Source: Bordetella genomosp. 7
GTDB taxonomy: Bacteria; Pseudomonadota; Gammaproteobacteria; Burkholderiales; Burkholderiaceae_B
Length of the DNA: 64,000 bases
Direction of reading: 5' to 3'
NCBI RefSeq assembly: GCF_002261265.1
Contig: NZ_NEVK01000004.1
Location: forward strand, 186,001-250,000
The notes beneath the pieces were generated by a model. That model saw nothing but the letters and a program-made list of their open reading frames with translations. It was not told where the DNA came from and made no database searches. A program made the position numbers and the translations under genes. Positions 25,579-33,395 of the stretch are shown here, in pieces. The first letter of the stretch is position 1; each line of letters begins with the position of its first letter.

Positions 25579-26785
25579 GATTGCTCTCGTCGGCAGGCGC
25601 CGCGGGGGAGGGGGGGTCGATGCGTTCCAGCCGTGGCGGGCGCGACGGAAGCAACGATGCCCAGGTGGGAAAGTGCCGCAGCACGTGGTAGATGGCCACG
25701 CCAAACCACAGGCGGCGCAGCACGCGCCTGACGCCCTGTTGCGGGACAATGCGCCGGCAATGGCGTTGCATCAGGCGCTCGAGCGAGGTGCGCAGGTCGG
25801 CGGTGAACGCACGGTCGCGTACCACGACATTGGCTTCCAGGTTCAGTGCCAGGCTCAGCGGATCCAGATTGCTGGAGCCGATCGTGGCCCATTCGTCGTC
25901 GATGCAAGCCACCTTGCCGTGCAGCGGGCGCTCGCAGTATTCGTAGATGTGCACCCCTGCCGACATCAGATAGTCGTACAGCGTACGCGCGGCCAGCTTG
26001 GCAACGGGCATGTCGGGCTCGCCCTGCAGGATGAGGCGCACGCGCACCCCCCGACGGGCGGCATTGCGCAGGTCGCGCAGCAGCCTGTAGCCCGGAAAGA
26101 AATACGCGTTGGCCACGATAATGTCGTGTTGCGCGGTACGGAAGCCGGCCCGGTAGTAGCGCTCGATATCGGTACTGTGGCGGTCGTTGTCGCGGGTGAC
26201 GAACAGCACCGCGCCCTGGCCGGCCGGCCCGCTGGCGGCGCCCCGGCGTCGCGGCCGCGGCCAGCGACGGCGGCGCCCGCGCTGCACGACGTCGCGCGCG
26301 AATGCGCGGATATCGTCCACAATGGGGCCGCGCAGTTCGGCGGCGTAGTCCTGCTTGGCCTCGGGCCCGAAAGAGGCAAGATGATCGGCCGAATAGTTGA
26401 TGCCGCCGACAAACGCCACTTCGCCATCCACCACGACGAGCTTGCGATGCAGCCGCCGCAACGCATTGACGCGAAAACCGAAGAGGCGCGGATACGGGTC
26501 GAAGATGTGGAAGCGCACGCCGGCTTCAGTCAGTCCGCCGATGAACGCCTCGTCCAGGCAATCGGACCCATACCCGTCGACAGTGACGTCGACCTGCGCG
26601 CCGCGCTGCGCCGCCTCGATCAACGCCTGGCGCAGCTCGCGGCCCACCTCGTCGTCGAACAGGATGAAGGTCTCCAGCAGGACCTCGTGTTGCGCGCCCC
26701 GTATCGCCTGGAACACGCGCGGAAAGAAAGCCTCGCCGTTTTCCAGGAGTTCGACGGTATTGTCGTGTCGCCAGACGCCGGTCAT
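25571..26785 (-). CDS. clsB: Cardiolipin synthase B-type phospholipase D family protein
   Basis: 404 residues with two HxKx4D catalytic motifs: RLHRKLVVVDGEVAFVGGINYS at about residue 115 and LHGKVACIDDEWATIGSSNLDP at about residue 295. The order and spacing match ClsB/YbhO, which makes cardiolipin from phosphatidylglycerol and another phospholipid. A basic Arg/Gly-rich loop (about residues 175-195) is longer than usual. The ATG at 26785 overlaps the ybhP stop by four bases. The C-terminus is basic and Pro-rich. Confidence 0.92.
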   Translation of the reverse strand: MTGVWRHDNTVELLENGEAFFPRVFQAIRGAQHEVLLETFILFDDEVGRELRQALIEAAQRGAQVDVTVDGYGSDCLDEAFIGGLTEAGVRFHIFDPYPRLFGFRVNALRRLHRKLVVVDGEVAFVGGINYSADHLASFGPEAKQDYAAELRGPIVDDIRAFARDVVQRGRRRRWPRPRRRGAASGPAGQGAVLFVTRDNDRHSTDIERYYRAGFRTAQHDIIVANAYFFPGYRLLRDLRNAARRGVRVRLILQGEPDMPVAKLAARTLYDYLMSAGVHIYEYCERPLHGKVACIDDEWATIGSSNLDPLSLALNLEANVVVRDRAFTADLRTSLERLMQRHCRRIVPQQGVRRVLRRLWFGVAIYHVLRHFPTWASLLPSRPPRLERIDPPSPAAPADESNHE

Positions 26786-27552
26786 AGCCGCACCTCGGCA
26801 GCCAGGGGCGCATGGTCCGACAAATGCCGCCATACGCGAGAGGCCAGGGCCACCGGCTTGGCCGCCGTCACATTGCGCACATAGATGCGGTCCAGCGCCA
26901 GCAAGGGCCAGCGGGCAGGGAATGTGCGCGGCTCGCGTCCCAGCGTGCCGCGGTAGACGTCGTGCATGGCGCAACCCGCCAGCAGCTGGCCCGCGCGGCG
27001 GCGCCAGTCGTTGAAGTCGCCGGCAACCAGAACGGGCGCACTGTCATCGATCTGGCGCACCAGCGCGCACAGGCGCCCGAGCTGGGTCTGACGATGCGCC
27101 TCGCGCAGCCCCAGGTGCACGCACACCACGTGCATGTCATCGGCAAGCTGCGGGTGGCGTACCTTGCAGTGCAGCATTCCGCGGCTTTCCTGGGTGCCTA
27201 TCGATACGTCGTGGTTCTGGTGTTCGACGATGGGCCAGCGAGACAAGACTGCATTGCCGTGGTCACCGTCGGGATAGACGGCGTTGCGCCCGTAGGCGAA
27301 GTCGCTCCACAGGCTGTCGGCCAGGAATTCGTATTGCGAAGTCGCGGGCCAGGAAGCGAGCCGGCGCGCATGCCGATGATGCGTGCCTATGACTTCCTGC
27401 AGGAACACGATGTCGGGCTCGGCGTCGCGCAACGCGGCGCGCAACTCATGCAAGATGAAGCGCCGGTTGAACAACGTGAAACCTTTATGGACATTGACCG
27501 TCAGTACCTTGACGACAGGCCCTTGTTGGGGCGGCGCTTCCCGGCCGGGCAT
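26782..27552 (-). CDS. ybhP: Endonuclease/exonuclease/phosphatase-family protein, YbhP-like
   Basis: 256 residues of the EEP fold: LTVNVHKG (Asn), DIVFLQEV (metal Glu), CVHLGLREAHR, VLVAGDFNDW (catalytic Asp/Asn) and the final HLSDHAPLAAEV with the conserved Asp-His. The family includes nucleases and phosphodiesterases that act on lipids or sugars; in this operon a phospholipid-related role is likely. The start at 27552 is set by a GGAG six bases upstream; earlier ATGs lack a site. An almost perfect sigma-54 element lies 30 bp upstream. Confidence 0.88.
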   Translation of the reverse strand: MPGREAPPQQGPVVKVLTVNVHKGFTLFNRRFILHELRAALRDAEPDIVFLQEVIGTHHRHARRLASWPATSQYEFLADSLWSDFAYGRNAVYPDGDHGNAVLSRWPIVEHQNHDVSIGTQESRGMLHCKVRHPQLADDMHVVCVHLGLREAHRQTQLGRLCALVRQIDDSAPVLVAGDFNDWRRRAGQLLAGCAMHDVYRGTLGREPRTFPARWPLLALDRIYVRNVTAAKPVALASRVWRHLSDHAPLAAEVRL

Positions 27553-27581
27553 AAGATTCTCCGTTAGCATGGGCAGCGCTA

Positions 27582-27597
27582 TGCAAGTAGCGTGCCT
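27582..27597 (-). promoter_or_regulatory. Sigma-54 promoter candidate for ybhP-clsB-ybhN
   Basis: Minus strand AGGCAC-GCTAC-TTGCA matches the consensus at every position but the first. It is 30 bp before the ybhP ATG. Confidence 0.78.
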
Positions 27598-27637
27598 GGC
27601 GTCGCCATGAGCGCAGCGGCAGGTGGGCGCGAAGTTT

Positions 27638-27653
27638 TTACACGGCGCGAAAA
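27638..27653. promoter_or_regulatory. Degenerate enhancer-like site
   Basis: TTACACGGCGCG-AAAA is like the 14532-14547 site read on the other strand (TTACACGGCGCC-GTAA), with the second half replaced by an A-run. It sits about midway between the divergent promoters at 27582-27597 and 27688-27703. Confidence 0.4.
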
Positions 27654-27687
27654 AAAAGGCGCGTTTTCCCCTGGGGCGAGCCGACCC

Positions 27688-27703
27688 GGGCACGCTACGT
27701 GCT
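27688..27703 (+). promoter_or_regulatory. Sigma-54 promoter candidate for the hybrid kinase
   Basis: GGGCAC-GCTAC-GTGCT: GG-N10-GC is kept, with one change in the -12 box (GTGC for TTGC). It is 71 bp before the ATG at 27774. The GGCACGCTAC core is identical to that of the divergent ybhP promoter. Confidence 0.55.
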
Positions 27704-27773
27704 GACGCACCCGCCCGCCTGTGCGGAGCATTGGCCGTACCCGCGGGCCGTTGCCCGCCTGTATGAGGATCAG

Positions 27774-30700
27774 ATGTTCACCAAACAAGACACCGTGCGC
27801 AATCCCTGGGCCGACACTCGCGCAAGGCTGGAGGATGAGCGCGTCCTGCTGCAACGTATCGCCGACGGCATGCCGTTGGCCGATGTCATGGCCTACCTGC
27901 TGCGCGCGGTGGAGCAGCAGTCCGGCGTCGCGCTGTGCACCTCCATCATGCTGCTCGATGAAGAGCAGGGGCGTCTGCGCCACCTGGTGGCGCCCAGCCT
28001 GCCTGACGAGTTCATGTCATCCATCGACGACGTTCCCATCGGGCCCGACATTGCATCATGGGGCGCGGCGGCCTACCTGGGCACGCCGGTTTATGTCGGC
28101 GACATACAGCAGCATCCCAATTGGGAGCGCTGGCGCGAACCGGCAAGGCGGCATGGCCTGAAGGCGTGCTGGGCCACCCCCATCAAGGGCACCGATGGCA
28201 AGCTGCTGGGCGTTTTTTCTAACTATTACCGGGCGGAGCACATGCCCGCCCCGCAAGACGTCGATGCGATGGCCGTCGTGGCGCGCACGGCGGCGCTGGC
28301 GATCGAGCGCTTTCGCACCGAACAGGCGCTGCGCGAGAGCAACGAGCGCTGGCGCGGCATGTTCCAGCGGATGCAGGAAGGGTTTTTTCTTTGCGAAGCC
28401 ATGCGCACCCGCAACGGGCAGGTGACGGACTTCCGGTTCCTGGAGGTGAATCCCGCGTTCGAGATGCAGAGCGGCCTGCATGCGGGCGATACGCTGGGGC
28501 ATTCACTGCGCGAAATGATCCCCGGCGTGCCCGACATGATCATGGAAACCTTCGCCAATGTGGTGGACACCGGAGTTTCGGCCCAATTCGAACTGGAAGC
28601 GCCTCATCAGGGCCGCGACGCCTGGTACGAGGCGCACGTGCACAAAGAAGGCCCCGAACGCATTACGGTTCTGGTGCTGGACATTACCGCGCGCAAAGCC
28701 GCCGAGCGAGAACTGTGGGCGGGGCAGCATCGCAAGAATTTCTTGTTGTCGCTGGTGGACCAGATGCGCGAAATCCACCAGCAATCCGACATCGAGCATG
28801 TGGCCTGCGAAGCCCTGGGCCGGCATTTGAACCTGAGCGTGGCCGCGATACTGGAATTCGGGCCTGGCGGCGAGCTCGCGCGTACCGCCATGCACTGGAT
28901 GTCCGACCAGGCGCGTCAGGACGGCGAATTGTTTGACGCCGGGCGCATCGGAGGCGAATGCGCGCAGGCCCACGATAGCGGCCGCACCACGTACCTGTCG
29001 CCGCTGCTGACCAACCAGGCCGGTGACGCCAGCCCCGTGGCCATTGCGATTCCGTTGCGGCGCTGGGGATGGCCGTCGGGCATGCTGTATGTGCGGCCGC
29101 ATCGCGACCACGCCCTTAAAGGCCCCGATATCGCCTTCCTGGAAGAGGTCGCCGAGCGTCTGTGCGATGCGATAGAACGATCGCAATATGCGCGCGTGCT
29201 GGAACAGCGTGTGGAGTCGGCCATTGCCGAGCGCGATCGCATCTGGCGCCTGTCTCCGGAATTGCTGGCGGTGGCGAATTCGCGCGGCCGGTTCGTAAGT
29301 GTGAACCCCGCCGTGCGCGTCATACTTGGCTGGACCCCGGAGCAGTTCCTGGCCATGCCGCTTGAAGAACTGGTGCACAGCGAAGACCTGGCAGGCCTGC
29401 GGATGAATCTGCTGCCGCCCGCCGACCCGGGCTCGGTGCAGAAAGCGCGCCATATCGAATGCCGCCTGTTGAACAAGCGCGGGACATACAACTGGATTGC
29501 CTGGACGGGCTCCTGGGCGCAGGACAACTTTTATCTTGTCGGACGCGATGACACCGATTTCAAGCTGCAGGCCGAACAGCTCAGGCAGGCGCAGGCCGCG
29601 CTCATGCAGTCGCAGAAGATGGAGGCCGTGGGCCGCCTGACCGGCGGCATTGCGCATGATTTCAACAACATGCTGCAGGGCATCAGCGGCGCGCTGTATC
29701 TTATCCAACGCAAATTCGAGGCCGGCAAGTACGAGGAAGCCAGCCGCTTCATCACCACGGCGACGGATTCCACCGCACGCGCGGCGCGGCTGACCCAGCG
29801 GCTGCTGAGTTTCTCGCGGCGCCAGCCCCTGGATCCCAAGGCGCTGGATCTGGGCGCGACGCTCGTGTCCATGGAGGACCTGTTTCGCCGCTATACCGGC
29901 GAGGGCGTCACGCTGGCCTGTCGCGCCGACGCCGGCCTGCATACCGTCAAATGCGACGCCAACCAGCTCGAGAGCGCTTTGCTGAACCTGGTGATCAACG
30001 CTTGCGACGCCATGCCCGACGGCGGCACATTGCGGGTGGAGGCGCGCAATACGCAGCTGGACGCAGGCTTCCTGCGGCAGCACCCCGATGTGGCGCCAGG
30101 GGACTTCATCGAGGTGCTGGTGCAGGACCAGGGCTGCGGCATGTCGTCCGAGGTGCTGGCGCGGGCATTCGAGCCATTTTTCACCACGAAGCCGTTGGGC
30201 GAAGGCACGGGCCTGGGCCTGTCGATGATCTACGGCTTCGCCCGCCAGGCCGGCGGCCTCGTCATCATGGAAAGCGCCGAGGGGCAGGGCACATCGGTGC
30301 GCCTGTACCTGCCGCGCTACCGGGGAGAGCCCGTGGGGCAGGCCGGACCGGTGCCTCACGACCCTGCCGATGACCTGGCCGTGCCTGCCGACGCGGTGGT
30401 CGTGCTGGTCGAAGATGACCACAATGTGCGCGAAATGGTGCGCGAAAGCCTGTCCAGCCTGCGGGTACAGGTCCTGGCCGCCCATGACGGCGAAGCGGGC
30501 GCGCGGCTGCTTGCGCAGACGCCGCGCGTAGACTTGCTGTTGACCGACGTGGGCCTGCCCGGGCTGAACGGCAGGCAGCTGGCCGACATTGCACGCGAAT
30601 CGCATCCGGGCCTGAATGTACTGTTCATGACAGGCTACGCCGAGAACGTGGTCGATGGCAGCGAATTCCAGGGCGAAGGGCTGGAAGTGATATTGAAGCC

Positions 30701-30824
30701 TTTCTCGCTGGGGGACATGCTGCGACGCGTCAGGCGCATGTTGGCGCGGCAACACGCGCCGGCGCCCGGGCCGGCGGCCTCCCTATGCAGCCAGCCTGAC
30801 GCCGACGGGCCGGTTCTGCAATAG
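27774..30824 (+). CDS. Hybrid sensor histidine kinase (GAF-PAS-GAF-PAS-HisKA-HATPase-REC)
   Basis: 1016 residues, no membrane segment. A GAF domain (about residues 15-180) is followed by a PAS (190-320), a second GAF-like domain (330-480) and a PAS (490-610). The kinase H-box GRLTGGIAHDFNNML has the phospho-acceptor His near residue 628. The N-box NQLESALLNLVINACDAMPDGG and the GTGLGLSMIYGF lid follow, and a C-terminal receiver has its phospho-Asp (LLLTDVGLPG) near residue 925. This makes it a cytosolic phosphorelay kinase. No response regulator is adjacent; the NtrC-type regulator at 52372 is the nearest candidate partner (inference). The start follows a GAGGA site. Its last 42 bp overlap the convergent treY gene. 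Confidence 0.9.
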   Translation: MFTKQDTVRNPWADTRARLEDERVLLQRIADGMPLADVMAYLLRAVEQQSGVALCTSIMLLDEEQGRLRHLVAPSLPDEFMSSIDDVPIGPDIASWGAAAYLGTPVYVGDIQQHPNWERWREPARRHGLKACWATPIKGTDGKLLGVFSNYYRAEHMPAPQDVDAMAVVARTAALAIERFRTEQALRESNERWRGMFQRMQEGFFLCEAMRTRNGQVTDFRFLEVNPAFEMQSGLHAGDTLGHSLREMIPGVPDMIMETFANVVDTGVSAQFELEAPHQGRDAWYEAHVHKEGPERITVLVLDITARKAAERELWAGQHRKNFLLSLVDQMREIHQQSDIEHVACEALGRHLNLSVAAILEFGPGGELARTAMHWMSDQARQDGELFDAGRIGGECAQAHDSGRTTYLSPLLTNQAGDASPVAIAIPLRRWGWPSGMLYVRPHRDHALKGPDIAFLEEVAERLCDAIERSQYARVLEQRVESAIAERDRIWRLSPELLAVANSRGRFVSVNPAVRVILGWTPEQFLAMPLEELVHSEDLAGLRMNLLPPADPGSVQKARHIECRLLNKRGTYNWIAWTGSWAQDNFYLVGRDDTDFKLQAEQLRQAQAALMQSQKMEAVGRLTGGIAHDFNNMLQGISGALYLIQRKFEAGKYEEASRFITTATDSTARAARLTQRLLSFSRRQPLDPKALDLGATLVSMEDLFRRYTGEGVTLACRADAGLHTVKCDANQLESALLNLVINACDAMPDGGTLRVEARNTQLDAGFLRQHPDVAPGDFIEVLVQDQGCGMSSEVLARAFEPFFTTKPLGEGTGLGLSMIYGFARQAGGLVIMESAEGQGTSVRLYLPRYRGEPVGQAGPVPHDPADDLAVPADAVVVLVEDDHNVREMVRESLSSLRVQVLAAHDGEAGARLLAQTPRVDLLLTDVGLPGLNGRQLADIARESHPGLNVLFMTGYAENVVDGSEFQGEGLEVILKPFSLGDMLRRVRRMLARQHAPAPGPAASLCSQPDADGPVLQ

Positions 30825-33395
30825 CGCCCGGACGTCGAGGCAACCGTGGGCGTCCGGACGCAGGACGTCGTCAGACCAGATATCACGCCAGGCCATGCGC
30901 GCCAGGCCCGCGGGCAGGCGCACGCGCGTATCGCTCCAGAAGCCGGCCGCTTGCGCCGGGTTGGCAAGTTTCAAGGCGCACAGCCGGGGCACGACCACTA
31001 ACACGTGCTGGTCGCCGTGGCTGCGGGCGAACGCCAGCAGGTGCACGGCCTGTGTGCCATGCAGGGACAAGGGCAAGTAGGCGCCATGGTCGAACAGCAA
31101 CCTGTGCGCCGCGCGCAGCCGCAACAGGGAGTGGATCAGGCCCTGCTTGACCTGTCCGGACTGCCAGGCCGGGGCTGATGCTTGCGAGATATCCATGGCT
31201 ACCGGCTGATTTCCCAGGGCTTCGGCTCGCGCCTCATAGTCCACCGGACGCCGGTTGTCGGGGTCGACCAGGCTGAAATCCCAGAATTCGGTGCCCTGGT
31301 ACAGGTCGGGCATGCCGGGAACCGTCATGCGCAGCGTGGCCTGCGCCAGGCTGTTGAGCATCCCGGGCAGGGCGATGCTGCCGGCAAATGCCGCAATCTG
31401 TTCCAGCGGCGCGGCGCCGTTGTCCGCCGGCCGACGCAGTTGGTCAAGATACTGTGAACATGCCTGTTCGTAGGCCTCGTCGGGTTCGGTCCAGCTCGAA
31501 TGGCGCTTGGCTTCCCGCACGGCTTTGACTTGCCACTCGTGCACCCGCTCGAAAAACGCCTGCACGGCAGGCTCGTCGTCCGGCGTCAGGCCGGGCGGCC
31601 AGGCGCCCACCAGGGTCTGAAGCAGCATATAGCGGTCGGCGGCTACCGGCGCGCCATCGGCCGGGCCCAGCCATTGCTGTGCGCGGCGCAGCCATTCCAG
31701 CGGCATTTCGGTCAACACGGCAAGGCGCGCGCGCACGTCCTCGCCCCGCTTGTGGTCATGCGTGGCGGTGGCCAGCATCGCCGCGGGAAAGCGCCGCGCG
31801 CGGGCCGCGCAGGCGCGGTGGAACTCTTCGGCGGACAGCGAGAACTTGTCCGGCGACGCGCCTACTTCGTTGCGGGAAAGCAGGGGGCCGTAACGATAGA
31901 AGAGCGTGTCTTCCAGCGCTTTGGCCGCCAGCGGGGGGGTCAGCTGCTGAAACCGCCGCACCGCGTGTGCAGCCGCGCTCGTGGCTGCTTCGCCGCAGAG
32001 CCAGTGGACGATCTGCTCGAGCAGGTCTGTGTCGGCGCGCGAGAGCGCGGTGCCGGCCACGTGCCGGGCCCGTGTGGCCGCAGCCTGGCAATAGGCCTGG
32101 TCGGCCGCGCTGCGGCCCTCGGGGCCGGCATAGCTGCGGTACACGGGAAATGCGGCCAGCAGGCGCGTCAATACCCGATCGATCGCATCTTCGCTCCAAT
32201 CGCGCGTGTCCAGGTCCTGTCGGGCCAACTGCTGCAGCGCGCGCACCAGGGCGCGGCGTTCTGCGGCGAAGTGGCGCGACAGCATGCGCAGGCGCGCCGC
32301 TTCGAGCTGCTGCCCCACGGGCCGAGGGTCGCCGGCCAGCACCTGCCAGGCCTGGATCAGTACCGAAGCTGCGGCCGGGTCGTGCAGCAGCGCGCCGGCC
32401 TGATCCATGAAGTCGTAGCCCGTGGTTCCGTCAATTTCCCAGCGCTGGTCCAGCGTTTCGCCTGCACCCAGGATTTTCTCGACGACCAGGTAGGGATCGC
32501 GAGGCAGGCCGGCGGCCATGCGCGCCTGGCCATGCGCCAGAAGGGCGGCGCGCAGCCGGGCGCAGTAGCCGATGGGGTCGGCAACGCCGTCTACATGATC
32601 GACGCGCACGCCGTCGATCAACCCTTCGGCATACAGCTGCAAGGTCAGCTCGTGGACAGCGTCGAAGACCTCGGGCAGCTCGATGCGCACGCCGACCAGG
32701 CTGGAAACCTCGAAAAAGCGCCGCCAATTGATCTGGTCGGCCGCCGTACGCCACCACGCCAGCCGATAGTGCTGGCGTTCCAGCAACTGGTGCAGCCGCG
32801 CCCGGCCGTCGGCGCTGGCGGGGTCGTGGCTATCGCGCGGCACGCCGGGGCGGTCCTGCGCAGGTTCGGTGCCCGGCGCCAGCGGCAGCCGTGTGCCCCC
32901 GGCCTCGATCACGCAGGCTTGCCGCGCGTCGTCGTATACCAGGCGGATGTCTCCTGCGCGCAGACTGGCGCCGTACGGCCGGGCCAGTTGGGGAAGCAGC
33001 AGCTTGCCATGCAGCGCCGGATCGGCCGGCTCCCAGTCGATGTCGAACCAGTCGGCATAGTCACTGTCGGGCCCGTGAGCCAGGACATCGCGCCACCACG
33101 GATTGGCGACATGGGCCGCCATGTGATTGGGCACGATGTCGACGATCAGGCCCATCTGGTGGGCGCGCAGTTCGCGGACCAGGCTGCGCAGCGCCTCCAT
33201 GCCGCCGATGTCGGGATTGACGCGGCGATGATCGGCCACGTCGTAGCCATGCGTGGACCCTGGGCACGCCGTGGTGATGGGGGACACGTAATAGTGGCTT
33301 ACGCCCAGGCGGGAGTAATAGGGCACCTGGGCGCGTGCGTCGTCCAGGGTAAAGTCGGCGTGCAATTGCAGGCGGACGGTGGCGCGGGGCGTCAT
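30783..33395 (-). CDS. treY: Maltooligosyl trehalose synthase
   Basis: 870 residues. It isomerises the reducing end of a maltodextrin to a trehalosyl unit. GH13 motifs are VDIVPNHMAAH (region I), GVRVDHVDGVADP (nucleophile Asp), YLVVEKILGAGE (acid Glu) and a late GMPDLYQGTEFWDFSLVDPDNRRPVDY block typical of TreY. The ATG at 33395 overlaps the malQ stop by four bases, and the N-terminus (PRATVRLQLHADFTLDDA) matches the family. It is the last gene of the eight-gene operon and works with TreZ. Confidence 0.95.
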   Translation of the reverse strand: MTPRATVRLQLHADFTLDDARAQVPYYSRLGVSHYYVSPITTACPGSTHGYDVADHRRVNPDIGGMEALRSLVRELRAHQMGLIVDIVPNHMAAHVANPWWRDVLAHGPDSDYADWFDIDWEPADPALHGKLLLPQLARPYGASLRAGDIRLVYDDARQACVIEAGGTRLPLAPGTEPAQDRPGVPRDSHDPASADGRARLHQLLERQHYRLAWWRTAADQINWRRFFEVSSLVGVRIELPEVFDAVHELTLQLYAEGLIDGVRVDHVDGVADPIGYCARLRAALLAHGQARMAAGLPRDPYLVVEKILGAGETLDQRWEIDGTTGYDFMDQAGALLHDPAAASVLIQAWQVLAGDPRPVGQQLEAARLRMLSRHFAAERRALVRALQQLARQDLDTRDWSEDAIDRVLTRLLAAFPVYRSYAGPEGRSAADQAYCQAAATRARHVAGTALSRADTDLLEQIVHWLCGEAATSAAAHAVRRFQQLTPPLAAKALEDTLFYRYGPLLSRNEVGASPDKFSLSAEEFHRACAARARRFPAAMLATATHDHKRGEDVRARLAVLTEMPLEWLRRAQQWLGPADGAPVAADRYMLLQTLVGAWPPGLTPDDEPAVQAFFERVHEWQVKAVREAKRHSSWTEPDEAYEQACSQYLDQLRRPADNGAAPLEQIAAFAGSIALPGMLNSLAQATLRMTVPGMPDLYQGTEFWDFSLVDPDNRRPVDYEARAEALGNQPVAMDISQASAPAWQSGQVKQGLIHSLLRLRAAHRLLFDHGAYLPLSLHGTQAVHLLAFARSHGDQHVLVVVPRLCALKLANPAQAAGFWSDTRVRLPAGLARMAWRDIWSDDVLRPDAHGCLDVRALLQNRPVGVRLAA

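Noticed and set aside
28503-30755. 750-codon open frame antisense to the hybrid kinase
   Set aside because: Composition is typical of antisense shadow and no domain is visible; the kinase motifs on the plus strand are complete.
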